The position numbers and the translations under genes are program-made. A DNA stretch of 40,340 nucleotides from assembly GCA_964606895.1 (NCBI GenBank), contig CAZSHX010000043.1, positions 1 to 40,340 of the forward strand. Direction: 5' to 3'. A model generated the notes under the pieces. It worked only from the letters and a program-made list of their open reading frames with translations, was not told where the DNA came from and ran no database searches. The stretch comes from CAZSHX01 sp964606895. GTDB lineage: Bacteria > Bacteroidota > Ignavibacteria > Kapaibacteriales > UBA2268. Shown in pieces: positions 33,150 to 40,340 of this stretch (within the stretch, counting starts at the first letter, position 1; every line of letters starts with the position of its first letter).

Positions 33150-33923
33150 ATGGAAAAAATTCAATTGGAATATACTCACGATGGAGCTGTTGCCCGCATT
33201 ATTCTTAACGATGGCAAGGGTAATGTTCTCGATGCTGTTATGATGAACGATTTGCACGAGGCTTTCATGCAATTCAAAAGTAATAGCGATATTAAACTAA
33301 TAACCTTTGAGGGTGCCGGAAAGAATTTCTCGTTTGGTGCAAGTGTGGAAGAGCATACAAAGAGTAACTGTGCCGAAATGCTGAAATCATTTCATCAGTT
33401 GTTTTATGAACTGATTGATTTGTCTTTACCCACCATGGCTAAAATTTCAGGTCAATGTCTCGGCGGAGGTATGGAACTCGCTCTTGCATGCAATTTCCTT
33501 TTTGCAGATAAAACTGCCTTTCTTGGTCAACCCGAAATAATGCTTGGTGTTTTTGCACCTCCGGCTTCACTGATGCTTCCGATGAAAATCGGCAAAGCAT
33601 ACGCCGAGGAATTGCTGATTACAGGCAATAGCATTGATGCATTGAGGGCAAAAGAAATCGGTATTCTTAATGATGTTTTTGCTGACAAAGAAGAAATGGA
33701 AACTGTTTTAAATCAATGGATTGCAAAAAACATCCTCCGAAAAAGTGCTGTTTCGTTAAAATATGCTGTGAATGCAAGCAGAACGATGTTCAATAATGTT
33801 TTGCTTACAAGATTGCCCGAACTCGAAGCAATTTATGTCAATCAATTGATGGAAACAGTTGATGCAAATGAAGGAATAAACTCATTCATCGAAAAACGAA
33901 AGCCTGTTTGGAAAAATTGCTGA
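33150..33923 (+). CDS. bzdW: cyclohexa-1,5-diene-1-carbonyl-CoA hydratase
   Basis: The start is placed at the ATG at 33150, 11 bp after the hydrolase stop, giving 257 residues, the size of Thauera Dch; the upstream in-frame ATG at 33093 lies inside the preceding gene. Crotonase motifs are GAVARIILNDGKGNVLD, the oxyanion region GKNFSFGASVEEH, KISGQCLGGGMELALAC and FLGQPEIMLGVFAPP. It adds water to the dienoyl-CoA made by benzoyl-CoA reductase, giving 6-hydroxycyclohex-1-ene-1-carbonyl-CoA for the dehydrogenase encoded at 30886-31950. It is the last gene of the supercluster. The following gap of about 230 bp shows no clear strong terminator. Confidence 0.93.
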   Translation: MEKIQLEYTHDGAVARIILNDGKGNVLDAVMMNDLHEAFMQFKSNSDIKLITFEGAGKNFSFGASVEEHTKSNCAEMLKSFHQLFYELIDLSLPTMAKISGQCLGGGMELALACNFLFADKTAFLGQPEIMLGVFAPPASLMLPMKIGKAYAEELLITGNSIDALRAKEIGILNDVFADKEEMETVLNQWIAKNILRKSAVSLKYAVNASRTMFNNVLLTRLPELEAIYVNQLMETVDANEGINSFIEKRKPVWKNC

Positions 33924-34157
33924 GGCTATTGCAACTTTGTATTTTTCACTTAAGAAGACATATTAAGTAAGCCACGTAAGTTTTTGATATTATTTCATAT
34001 AACGATATTTAGTTATTGTATTTTTGGACACAAAAAGATATGATTTTTGATATAGAGAATGAAATTCTTAATGCCATCTCCTAACCTATTTAAGTGTCGT
34101 AATGGTTCTTCATTGCCTTTATTATATCTTATCAAAAAAAAAATAATAAGATGCAAT

Positions 34158-37100
34158 TTATATATTCTCCCAAAGCTTTTTGACTTTGAGGATATTTGCT
34201 TTCAGTTCATTTTCAAATTCAATCAGTTCCTGCTTTGTCCACGAAAATGGGGTTGTCCATTCATCATCTTTTGCAGTAGCAGTGGCAAGCCTTGTCCAGA
34301 GAAGTTTTGCCGAGTAAATTTCCTGTTCCTGTTCCAAAAGCATTAGAAAATAGCAGTAAAGTTTCATTTGGAATTGGTAGTGGTCAGCCTTTTCGAGCTT
34401 TTTTGCGGGGTTGTCTATCCGATTGGTTTTCCAGTCCCAAATTTCCCAATTTCCATTGTTGCTTTTTAGCAGTAAATCCATTTTGGCGACAATAATATCT
34501 TCTCCAATTGGAATCTGAAGCTGAAACTCTTTCCTGCCTGAAATAATGTTTGTCAACTCATTTTTAATCAGACGAGTTTCCGCAACATTCAGGCAGTTAT
34601 CGAAAATACTATCGTGGAGTTTGCCGTCTCGGTCAATATTTCCCGACAACTGAATATCAACTAAATCTTGTAATTTCGATTGATTTACAGAGCTATCAGG
34701 ATTAATCCATAAGCCGCATTGCTCCATCAGATTGTGAATCATTGAGCCAATTTCGCTTGCAGGAATTTCATCGTGCTCGACAACTAAATTTCCGCTGTCG
34801 TCATATTTCAATTCAGCCTTTGAAGTTACCTCGTCAGGAAAGCCAAGAACGTACCTTTTAATGTAGCTGTCGAAATCATTTTGGAAATACATCAATTTTG
34901 TAGCTGAAAAGTTCTCAACTCCTGATTCAGCAATTAGTTCGGCGTTAAGCATCAGCGGTTCTGTGACTTCGCTTTGAGCAATTTCTGAAGGATTAATAAC
35001 TTCATCCACCTTTTTGATGAAATCGGCATTATAGATTATATTAATATCTTGCTTTTCATTGTTATTTAAAACGGTTAGGGTATTTTCGATTAAGCTTGTA
35101 TCCTTCTCAACATAAGCATCAAGAGTCAAGCCAAATCCTGAATTAATCAAAGCAAAGAGACCTGCAGGCTTTCCGTAGCCAACAGCTATTTTCTTAAGAT
35201 TTGTACTGATTACCAGATGGTCCTTAGCCCTTGTCATAGCGACATAGAGAAGCCTTTTCTCCTCGGAAGATTCAATTTTAGCTTTTTTGAGTTTTGAAAT
35301 TAAGTACAAAGGAGTATCAACCATCTCCCAAATTTTTTTTTCATGAACAAGAGGAATGGAAAAATTTATACCAAATTCTTTGGAGATGGTAAATGACTCG
35401 TTCTTCCCGCTTTTTGAATTAGTATTGTAAAGCACAACAAGAGGAAACTCCAATCCTTTGGAAGCATGAATTGTCATTATATTTACAGCATTTTTATCGG
35501 AAAGGTGAACGGCTTCGGACTCATTAACATCAGCATCAAGAATGAAATTCAAATGTTCCACAAAATCGTGCAGAGAGCGGAACCCCCTGCTTTCATAATC
35601 CCTGGCAAACTGCATCATCTTGTCAATATTTGCCTCAATTTGTCTGCGGGCAGGTTCTCTGGATATGGTTCCGTACCAGCCTGTTGCCTCCAATAGACGA
35701 AGTATATTTTGCGAAACGGTTAGAAAGCTGGAATATAGCTTTAACTCGTTCAGCAGACCGAATGCCCGAATCATCAGATTGCTGTCATTATTTTCAATTT
35801 CCTTGTTTGCTTCCCACCAATTTTCAAGATTAACCCAAAGACTACTATCCTTTTTGTATTTTGCCAATATCAGAAGTTCATTGTCCGAAAGATTGAAGAA
35901 ACTTGATTTCAGAAGTCCCGAAACTGCAAGGTCATCACCAGGGTTCGTGAGAAAGTTCAGATAAGAAATAATATCAAGAATTTCCTGCGATTCGAAATAA
36001 CCTGTACCGCTATGAATGACATAAGGAATGCCTTCAGCCAGAAATGCCCTTGCAAGTGTGCTTAAAGTTGCTTTTTTTCTCGAAAGAATGGCTATATCGC
36101 GATAAGTAATTTTTCTTGAACCCGATGCGACATCGAAAGCCATCAAGGGATTATCCGAATCAACACTTTTTCTGATGAATTTTGCAAGAATTTGAGCTTC
36201 GTTCGGGGATTCTTCACTTGGTTCTTCATTTTCTTTTTTTTGTTCGGAAACCGAGACCAAAAAGCTGACCGAACCCGCAGGTTTCTGACCTTTGGGAAAA
36301 ACCGTCAAATTAGGATTTTCTAAAATAAAATCAACATTTTTGGCACAAGTGAGGTTCAAATAACTTACATCATATTCGGTTTCCTTTTTCTCCATAAGCC
36401 TGCCGCAAATTTTATTAACAAAATCAGCCACAACAGGTTGCAGCCTGAAAGTGGAGGTTAATGAAACATTGCCGCAACTGATATTGTCGTCTTGGGTGTT
36501 GATTATCTGCCCTGATGAATTGATAGCAGAGCCGATTGTACCTTTTTCAATCAGAAATTTATTAAGGTTTTTGATGTCATTTCTTGCCTGATTAAAAACT
36601 CGGACATCGGCGTTCCTGAATCCGTAAATACTTTGTTTGTCATCACCGACGATAAACAAATTCACTCCCGATTCAATACTATTATCCACCAAATCAGGAA
36701 CTAACAATTTAACTATATCGTACTGCAAATCATTTGTGTCCTGAAATTCATCAACCAGTAAAAATTTTAGCTTGCTTTGTACGGATTTGGCAACTTCGGG
36801 ATTTTCAAGTAATTTTTTGGTTTTTATCATCAAATCATCAAAATCCAATCCATCAATTTTCATTTTCTGTTCTTCGACATATCTAAGAACATCTTCAGCC
36901 AATTCCATAATCCATTTTGCATATTCGATATGTTTTTGTTCGGCATAGTTATATTGCAAGGCTTTATTTAGGTCCGATATATCCGAAAAATGAGAATCGA
37001 ATAGTTGTTGTGCTATATTACGAAATTCTATCTCTAAAGAATTTTTAAAAATTACTGACTTCAGAGCTCCTTTATCAGTGTAATATTGTTTAAGTAATCC

Positions 37101-37961
37101 TTCGAAATCCGAAATGAAGCTTTTCACTTCCGCAAAGTCCCTCTTGTTCAGCGTGCTCAGAGTTCCTGACAATTTACTATTATCGGCATACATTTGAAGA
37201 TAATTACCTTGCTGATTCTTGGGTACTGCATCTGAATCAACATGATTCAAAATGTCATTCAGCAATCCGAATCCTTTAATAATTTTATCGTTTAGAACAA
37301 AAAGGGCATTGTTCCTCTCCCCTATTATCTCATCAATCGGCTTGTCGTAATGAATTTTCAACTTGTCGAAAATCTCGGTTTTGCCAACCAGTGCAAGAAT
37401 GGCGGATGTTAGAGTCTTTTTCGATTGGAAATTCAACAATTCAGTTATTCGTTGGGCTCTATCATCCTTGCTTTCCAACCATTCATCAAACACCTTGAGT
37501 ATTGTCTCATTCTTGATTTTTATCAGGTCTGCTGGGGGCATTTCTGTGAAATTAGGTGAAACTTCGGCTTCAATCGGGTAGCTCCGCAATAGTTCCGAGC
37601 AAAAACTATGAATGGTTGAAATCCTTGCATTTGTGAGTTTCTCGCGGACATAACGCAAATATCTGAGTTCAGAAGAATCGTTTGATTTTTCAACTTTACC
37701 TTCGATTTCGTGAATTACCTTTGAAAGCAACTCCGTAGCGGCTTTGCGGGTAAAGGTAATAGCAACGACTTCATTTGGTTTCACTTTCGGATTGTATCCA
37801 CCTGCAAAAGCCGAATAATTTTTTTTGTCGTCGAGCATAATGCTCATAAACCGCTGTACCAGAACGGAAGTCTTACCTGAGCCTGCATTTGCATTAACTG
37901 TTAGATGCCTGTCGTAGCTTTGGGCAATTTTTTGTTCGGTTGTAAGTTGATAATCAGCCAT
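34158..37961 (-). CDS. AddA/UvrD-like helicase-nuclease
   Basis: The start is set at 37961 (MADYQLTTEQ), giving 1267 residues; the upstream hydrophobic extension to 38063 is atypical. Superfamily 1A helicase motifs appear in order: NANAGSGKTS (residues 22-31), AITFTRKAATEL, LVDEFQDTNDLQ, VGDDKQSIYGFRNAD, TSTFRLQPVV, MTIHASKGLEFPLV and YVAMTRAKDHL. The C-terminus has a RecB-type nuclease core with KMDLLLKS and WDWKTN. It should process DNA double-strand ends for recombination repair. An AddB partner is not in the window. It converges with the aromatic cluster and is probably unrelated housekeeping DNA. Confidence 0.9.
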   Translation of the reverse strand: MADYQLTTEQKIAQSYDRHLTVNANAGSGKTSVLVQRFMSIMLDDKKNYSAFAGGYNPKVKPNEVVAITFTRKAATELLSKVIHEIEGKVEKSNDSSELRYLRYVREKLTNARISTIHSFCSELLRSYPIEAEVSPNFTEMPPADLIKIKNETILKVFDEWLESKDDRAQRITELLNFQSKKTLTSAILALVGKTEIFDKLKIHYDKPIDEIIGERNNALFVLNDKIIKGFGLLNDILNHVDSDAVPKNQQGNYLQMYADNSKLSGTLSTLNKRDFAEVKSFISDFEGLLKQYYTDKGALKSVIFKNSLEIEFRNIAQQLFDSHFSDISDLNKALQYNYAEQKHIEYAKWIMELAEDVLRYVEEQKMKIDGLDFDDLMIKTKKLLENPEVAKSVQSKLKFLLVDEFQDTNDLQYDIVKLLVPDLVDNSIESGVNLFIVGDDKQSIYGFRNADVRVFNQARNDIKNLNKFLIEKGTIGSAINSSGQIINTQDDNISCGNVSLTSTFRLQPVVADFVNKICGRLMEKKETEYDVSYLNLTCAKNVDFILENPNLTVFPKGQKPAGSVSFLVSVSEQKKENEEPSEESPNEAQILAKFIRKSVDSDNPLMAFDVASGSRKITYRDIAILSRKKATLSTLARAFLAEGIPYVIHSGTGYFESQEILDIISYLNFLTNPGDDLAVSGLLKSSFFNLSDNELLILAKYKKDSSLWVNLENWWEANKEIENNDSNLMIRAFGLLNELKLYSSFLTVSQNILRLLEATGWYGTISREPARRQIEANIDKMMQFARDYESRGFRSLHDFVEHLNFILDADVNESEAVHLSDKNAVNIMTIHASKGLEFPLVVLYNTNSKSGKNESFTISKEFGINFSIPLVHEKKIWEMVDTPLYLISKLKKAKIESSEEKRLLYVAMTRAKDHLVISTNLKKIAVGYGKPAGLFALINSGFGLTLDAYVEKDTSLIENTLTVLNNNEKQDINIIYNADFIKKVDEVINPSEIAQSEVTEPLMLNAELIAESGVENFSATKLMYFQNDFDSYIKRYVLGFPDEVTSKAELKYDDSGNLVVEHDEIPASEIGSMIHNLMEQCGLWINPDSSVNQSKLQDLVDIQLSGNIDRDGKLHDSIFDNCLNVAETRLIKNELTNIISGRKEFQLQIPIGEDIIVAKMDLLLKSNNGNWEIWDWKTNRIDNPAKKLEKADHYQFQMKLYCYFLMLLEQEQEIYSAKLLWTRLATATAKDDEWTTPFSWTKQELIEFENELKANILKVKKLWENI

Positions 37962-38106
37962 TATTCGATGTTTTTCAGTGATGGAAAATGTAAATAACAA
38001 ATATATGAAAATTGATTCGAAATTCAACAGCAATATTATGGCATAACTATTGTAAATAGACAAAGCATTGGAGATGTATAATTAACATAAGTGATTGAGA
38101 ATAGAT

Positions 38107-39237
38107 ATGATAGCAAAATTTTACAAGAATCATGTTTGGAATTTGTGTACAACAAAATCCAATTGGCTAATAGTAGCACTCACTTTGTCCGTTTTCGCAG
38201 TTTCGTGTACCGCACCGCGAAGTGTACGCAACAGTAGTTCGAATGGAAGAAACATCAGCAAATCTTACGAAGATAATTTATCTGGAAATGAAAAAAAAGC
38301 ACTTACGAGTTCAGAGGAAGATTCTTACAACAAGGAAATTAAATCCGACCTTGCTTTACAGGCTGAAAACGAAACTTTCCTGACTCCCGCATCTGAAACC
38401 GAAAACAAAGATGCCGCCCCTCCTAAAAGGAAAATCCTTTCACTTCGCGAACAAATGCGTGTTTACGAAGGAGAGCAAAAAAATCTAGCAACCAAGATGA
38501 ACGAGATGGATGACGACATTCAATCCATCAAGCGTACACTTGACAAAATAAAGATTACAATGACCGAGAAAAACTTCAATCAAAAAGAAGCAATTGCTGG
38601 GGAAACCGAGACCGAAGAATCGGTCGAGCCGCCGCAACCCAAAACAGCCAAAAGCAAAAAAATTATTCTTTCTGACGAAAATGAATCATCCATAAAAAAA
38701 CCGACAGCCAAACCATTGCAGGCTAAAGCCAATACTAAAAAAGCAAAAGCCCCGATGATAATTAAACCTGATGCCAAACCACAGAAAACAGTTGCTCCCG
38801 AAAAGAAAAACATTGCTAAAGCCGCTGTCAAATCCACAAAAAAAGAAAAAGTATCTGCTCCCGTTAAGCCAATTGAAAATGAATCAATTGAGCAGGCTTT
38901 GAAATCTTTTGTCGGTAAAGACTATCAAAAATCGGTAAATGATTTTTCTACAATCCTCGCCTCTGCCAAAGATGCAGAAGTTGTTGCAAAAAGCAATTAT
39001 TGGATTGGGGAATCATTTTTTGCGATGAAACAATGGGATAAGGCAATCGCATCATTCCAAAAGGTGCTTCGTACCAAAAATGCACCTATGCACGACAATG
39101 CTCAGATGATGATTGCGGAATCATTGATTCGTTCGGGTCAGATTCCCGAAGCTAAGCGGGCATTCAAAGTATTTGTGGACAGCTATCCCCAAAGCGAATA
39201 TATTCCGCGTGCCAGAAAAATGCTTCAACAACTATAA
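38107..39237 (+). CDS. CpoB/YbgF-like TPR lipoprotein
   Basis: From the ATG at 38107 the protein has 376 residues; a TTG at 38095 is an alternative. A hydrophobic segment ends in the lipobox FAVSC with lipid Cys34. Residues about 110-150 are predicted coiled coil (LREQMRVYEGEQKNLATKMN). A Lys/Ala/Pro-rich linker runs to about 260, and three TPR-like helical pairs close the protein (AKSNYWIGESFFAMKQWDKA, NAQMMIAESLIRSGQ, YPQSEYIPRARKML), as in Tol-Pal-associated CpoB. It is probably periplasmic and anchored to a membrane. Its promoter region is shared with the divergent helicase gene. Confidence 0.8.
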   Translation: MIAKFYKNHVWNLCTTKSNWLIVALTLSVFAVSCTAPRSVRNSSSNGRNISKSYEDNLSGNEKKALTSSEEDSYNKEIKSDLALQAENETFLTPASETENKDAAPPKRKILSLREQMRVYEGEQKNLATKMNEMDDDIQSIKRTLDKIKITMTEKNFNQKEAIAGETETEESVEPPQPKTAKSKKIILSDENESSIKKPTAKPLQAKANTKKAKAPMIIKPDAKPQKTVAPEKKNIAKAAVKSTKKEKVSAPVKPIENESIEQALKSFVGKDYQKSVNDFSTILASAKDAEVVAKSNYWIGESFFAMKQWDKAIASFQKVLRTKNAPMHDNAQMMIAESLIRSGQIPEAKRAFKVFVDSYPQSEYIPRARKMLQQL

Positions 39238-39291
39238 GATGTTTATGATGATATTTGATTAATGATGAATTGAGAGTTTTCATTTTTCACC

Positions 39292-40340
39292 TCATTCTCC
39301 AATTTGAAATTTTTGAGAAAATCGTGAATTATTAATCTGAAGTTCGCAGAAGTAAATTCCAATGGGTAAATTTGTATTCAATTCATACTTATTTAATCCA
39401 GGATTAATAAATCCCAAATTATTCTTATACACTCTATTTCCTTTAATATCAAATATTTCTACAGCTGAATTTCCCGTTCTCATTGTGGAAAATTCTAAAA
39501 ATAGTAATTTGTTGTTTTTGTATATGATGATATTCTCATTTCCCCTATCTGTTTCTGATATATTAGTAACTTTGGGATACAGAAACGATAACCGAGTTCT
39601 TCCATTAGCAACAACGGAACCCTCCATTTGATGGCAATCTGAATTTGATACACGAATATTGTATTGTTTTTCTGTTTTCTCAGTTTGTAAATTATATAAA
39701 TTAAAAGAATTCTCTCCCTTGTCATTAAAAAACGAAAGAAGACAATGAACGTTATTTGGAAGAAATTCTATATTATTACAGAAATCTAAATTTCCAGAAA
39801 AATCACTTCTGAATTCTAATGTTTTGTTTGTGATTAGATTATAGACATAAACCGTTCTTGTCTCATACATTAAACTCAATAAAGAATCATTAAACGAAAA
39901 CTTTAAATGAGACCATGTATCCCTGTCACTAAGTAGAAAAACATTTTTAATCTTTTTCCAAGTGTTAGTTTCCCATAGTGTAATTAAAGTTTTATCTTTG
40001 TTTGTAAATTGTTCAGTATAAGATGATACAATAGCAAACTTGGTTCCATCGTGTGAGAATTTCACATCATAGGATGTTGACCCACCTATACCGGTGCAAA
40101 GAAAAGAGTTTAGCTTTTTTTGAGTCTTAGCATCCCAGATAGTAAAATAATCTCCATGACCGATTAAAATATATCCTTCATTTGGTTCAATGTCTATGCA
40201 AGTTGAAGGCATTTTGAGCGAATCAGAAAAATTATAAATTAATTTTTCACTCCTGCAATCCCATAGCATTGCTTTATTTGCATTATCAATCGTCACTATA
40301 TAATTACCCAAAGCAGAAATATTCATTCTGAATTGGTAAA
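39292..40340 (-). CDS. T9SS-sorted WD40-like protein, partial (5' end outside window)
   Basis: The frame stays open through the right edge; the ATG at 40326 is internal-looking because coding continues upstream, so the true start lies outside. At least 344 residues are visible. Degenerate WD40-type repeats appear (AMLWDCRSEKLIYNF, FTIWDAKTQKKL, VKFSHDGTKFAIV, ITLWETNTWKKI). The last 75 or so residues form a Por sorting domain (AVEIFDIKGNRVYKN, LPIGIYFCELQI, FSQKFQIG). It is a secreted beta-propeller, more divergent than the one at 2850-4946. Confidence 0.8.
   Translation of the reverse strand, partial: YQFRMNISALGNYIVTIDNANKAMLWDCRSEKLIYNFSDSLKMPSTCIDIEPNEGYILIGHGDYFTIWDAKTQKKLNSFLCTGIGGSTSYDVKFSHDGTKFAIVSSYTEQFTNKDKTLITLWETNTWKKIKNVFLLSDRDTWSHLKFSFNDSLLSLMYETRTVYVYNLITNKTLEFRSDFSGNLDFCNNIEFLPNNVHCLLSFFNDKGENSFNLYNLQTEKTEKQYNIRVSNSDCHQMEGSVVANGRTRLSFLYPKVTNISETDRGNENIIIYKNNKLLFLEFSTMRTGNSAVEIFDIKGNRVYKNNLGFINPGLNKYELNTNLPIGIYFCELQINNSRFSQKFQIGE

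Noticed and set aside
34126..34152. ATCTTAT / ATAAGAT hairpin with an A-rich loop after the last cluster gene
   Set aside because: The stem is only 7 bp and AT-only, without a following T-run on the plus strand; on the minus strand it lies past the helicase stop, but it is too weak to call a terminator.
37962..38063. N-terminal hydrophobic extension of the helicase
   Set aside because: The helicase motifs and usual spacing to the Walker A motif fit a start at 37961; the extension is AT-rich leader sequence.

Overview
The window is AT-rich chromosomal DNA. It probably comes from an anaerobic member of the Bacteroidota/Ignavibacteriota/Kapabacteria (FCB) group. The main evidence is two large WD40-type secreted proteins, one at each end, that finish in a type IX secretion (Por) C-terminal sorting domain. 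Many intergenic palindromic repeats fit a genome of this kind. The assignment is an inference from the sorting domains; no rRNA or other phylogenetic marker is present.

Layout. 1-2744: a lipoprotein fragment running off the left edge, a DNA-binding-like protein whose gene carries in-frame palindromic repeats, a repeat-filled gap of about 950 bp, and a small membrane protein with four cysteines. 2850-4946: a 14-blade WD40 T9SS protein. 5268-8560 (minus strand): a thiolase and a 3-hydroxyacyl-CoA dehydrogenase/enoyl-CoA hydratase fusion, translationally coupled and followed by a rho-independent terminator. 8561-9148: a divergent promoter region with inverted repeats. 9149-33923 (plus strand): 21 codirectional, closely spaced genes forming an anaerobic aromatic-catabolism supercluster. 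34158-39237: an AddA/UvrD-like helicase-nuclease diverging from a CpoB/YbgF-like TPR lipoprotein. 39292-40340 (minus strand): a second T9SS WD40-like protein, cut by the right edge.

The supercluster encodes the class I (ATP-dependent) benzoyl-CoA pathway in the Azoarcus bzd style. It contains the four reductase subunits in the order N-O-P-Q, a 2[4Fe-4S] ferredoxin (M), a multidomain NAD(P)H:ferredoxin oxidoreductase (V), dienoyl-CoA hydratase (W), 6-hydroxycyclohexenyl-CoA dehydrogenase (X) and the ring-opening hydrolase (Y). The SDR, two thiolases and the dehydrogenase/hydratase fusion can carry the ring-opened product through beta-oxidation. A molybdenum hydroxylase (FAD subunit plus a fused 2Fe-2S/Mo subunit) with MocA-like and XdhC maturation factors resembles 4-hydroxybenzoyl-CoA reductase and could feed phenolic substrates into benzoyl-CoA. 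No AMP-forming benzoate-CoA ligase is seen, but an NDP-forming acyl-CoA synthetase sits in the operon.

The least expected parts are these: (i) an extra activase plus single dehydratase-family subunit embedded in the reductase operon that looks like a double-cubane-cluster protein (DCCP/YjiM-like) system; (ii) a histidinol-phosphate-aminotransferase-like gene flanked by two paralogous ketopantoate-reductase-like genes; (iii) several palindromic element families, some inserted in frame inside coding sequences (a 36-nt element at 420, 669 and 5066, and 33-nt and about 32-nt palindromes inside a T9SS sorting domain).
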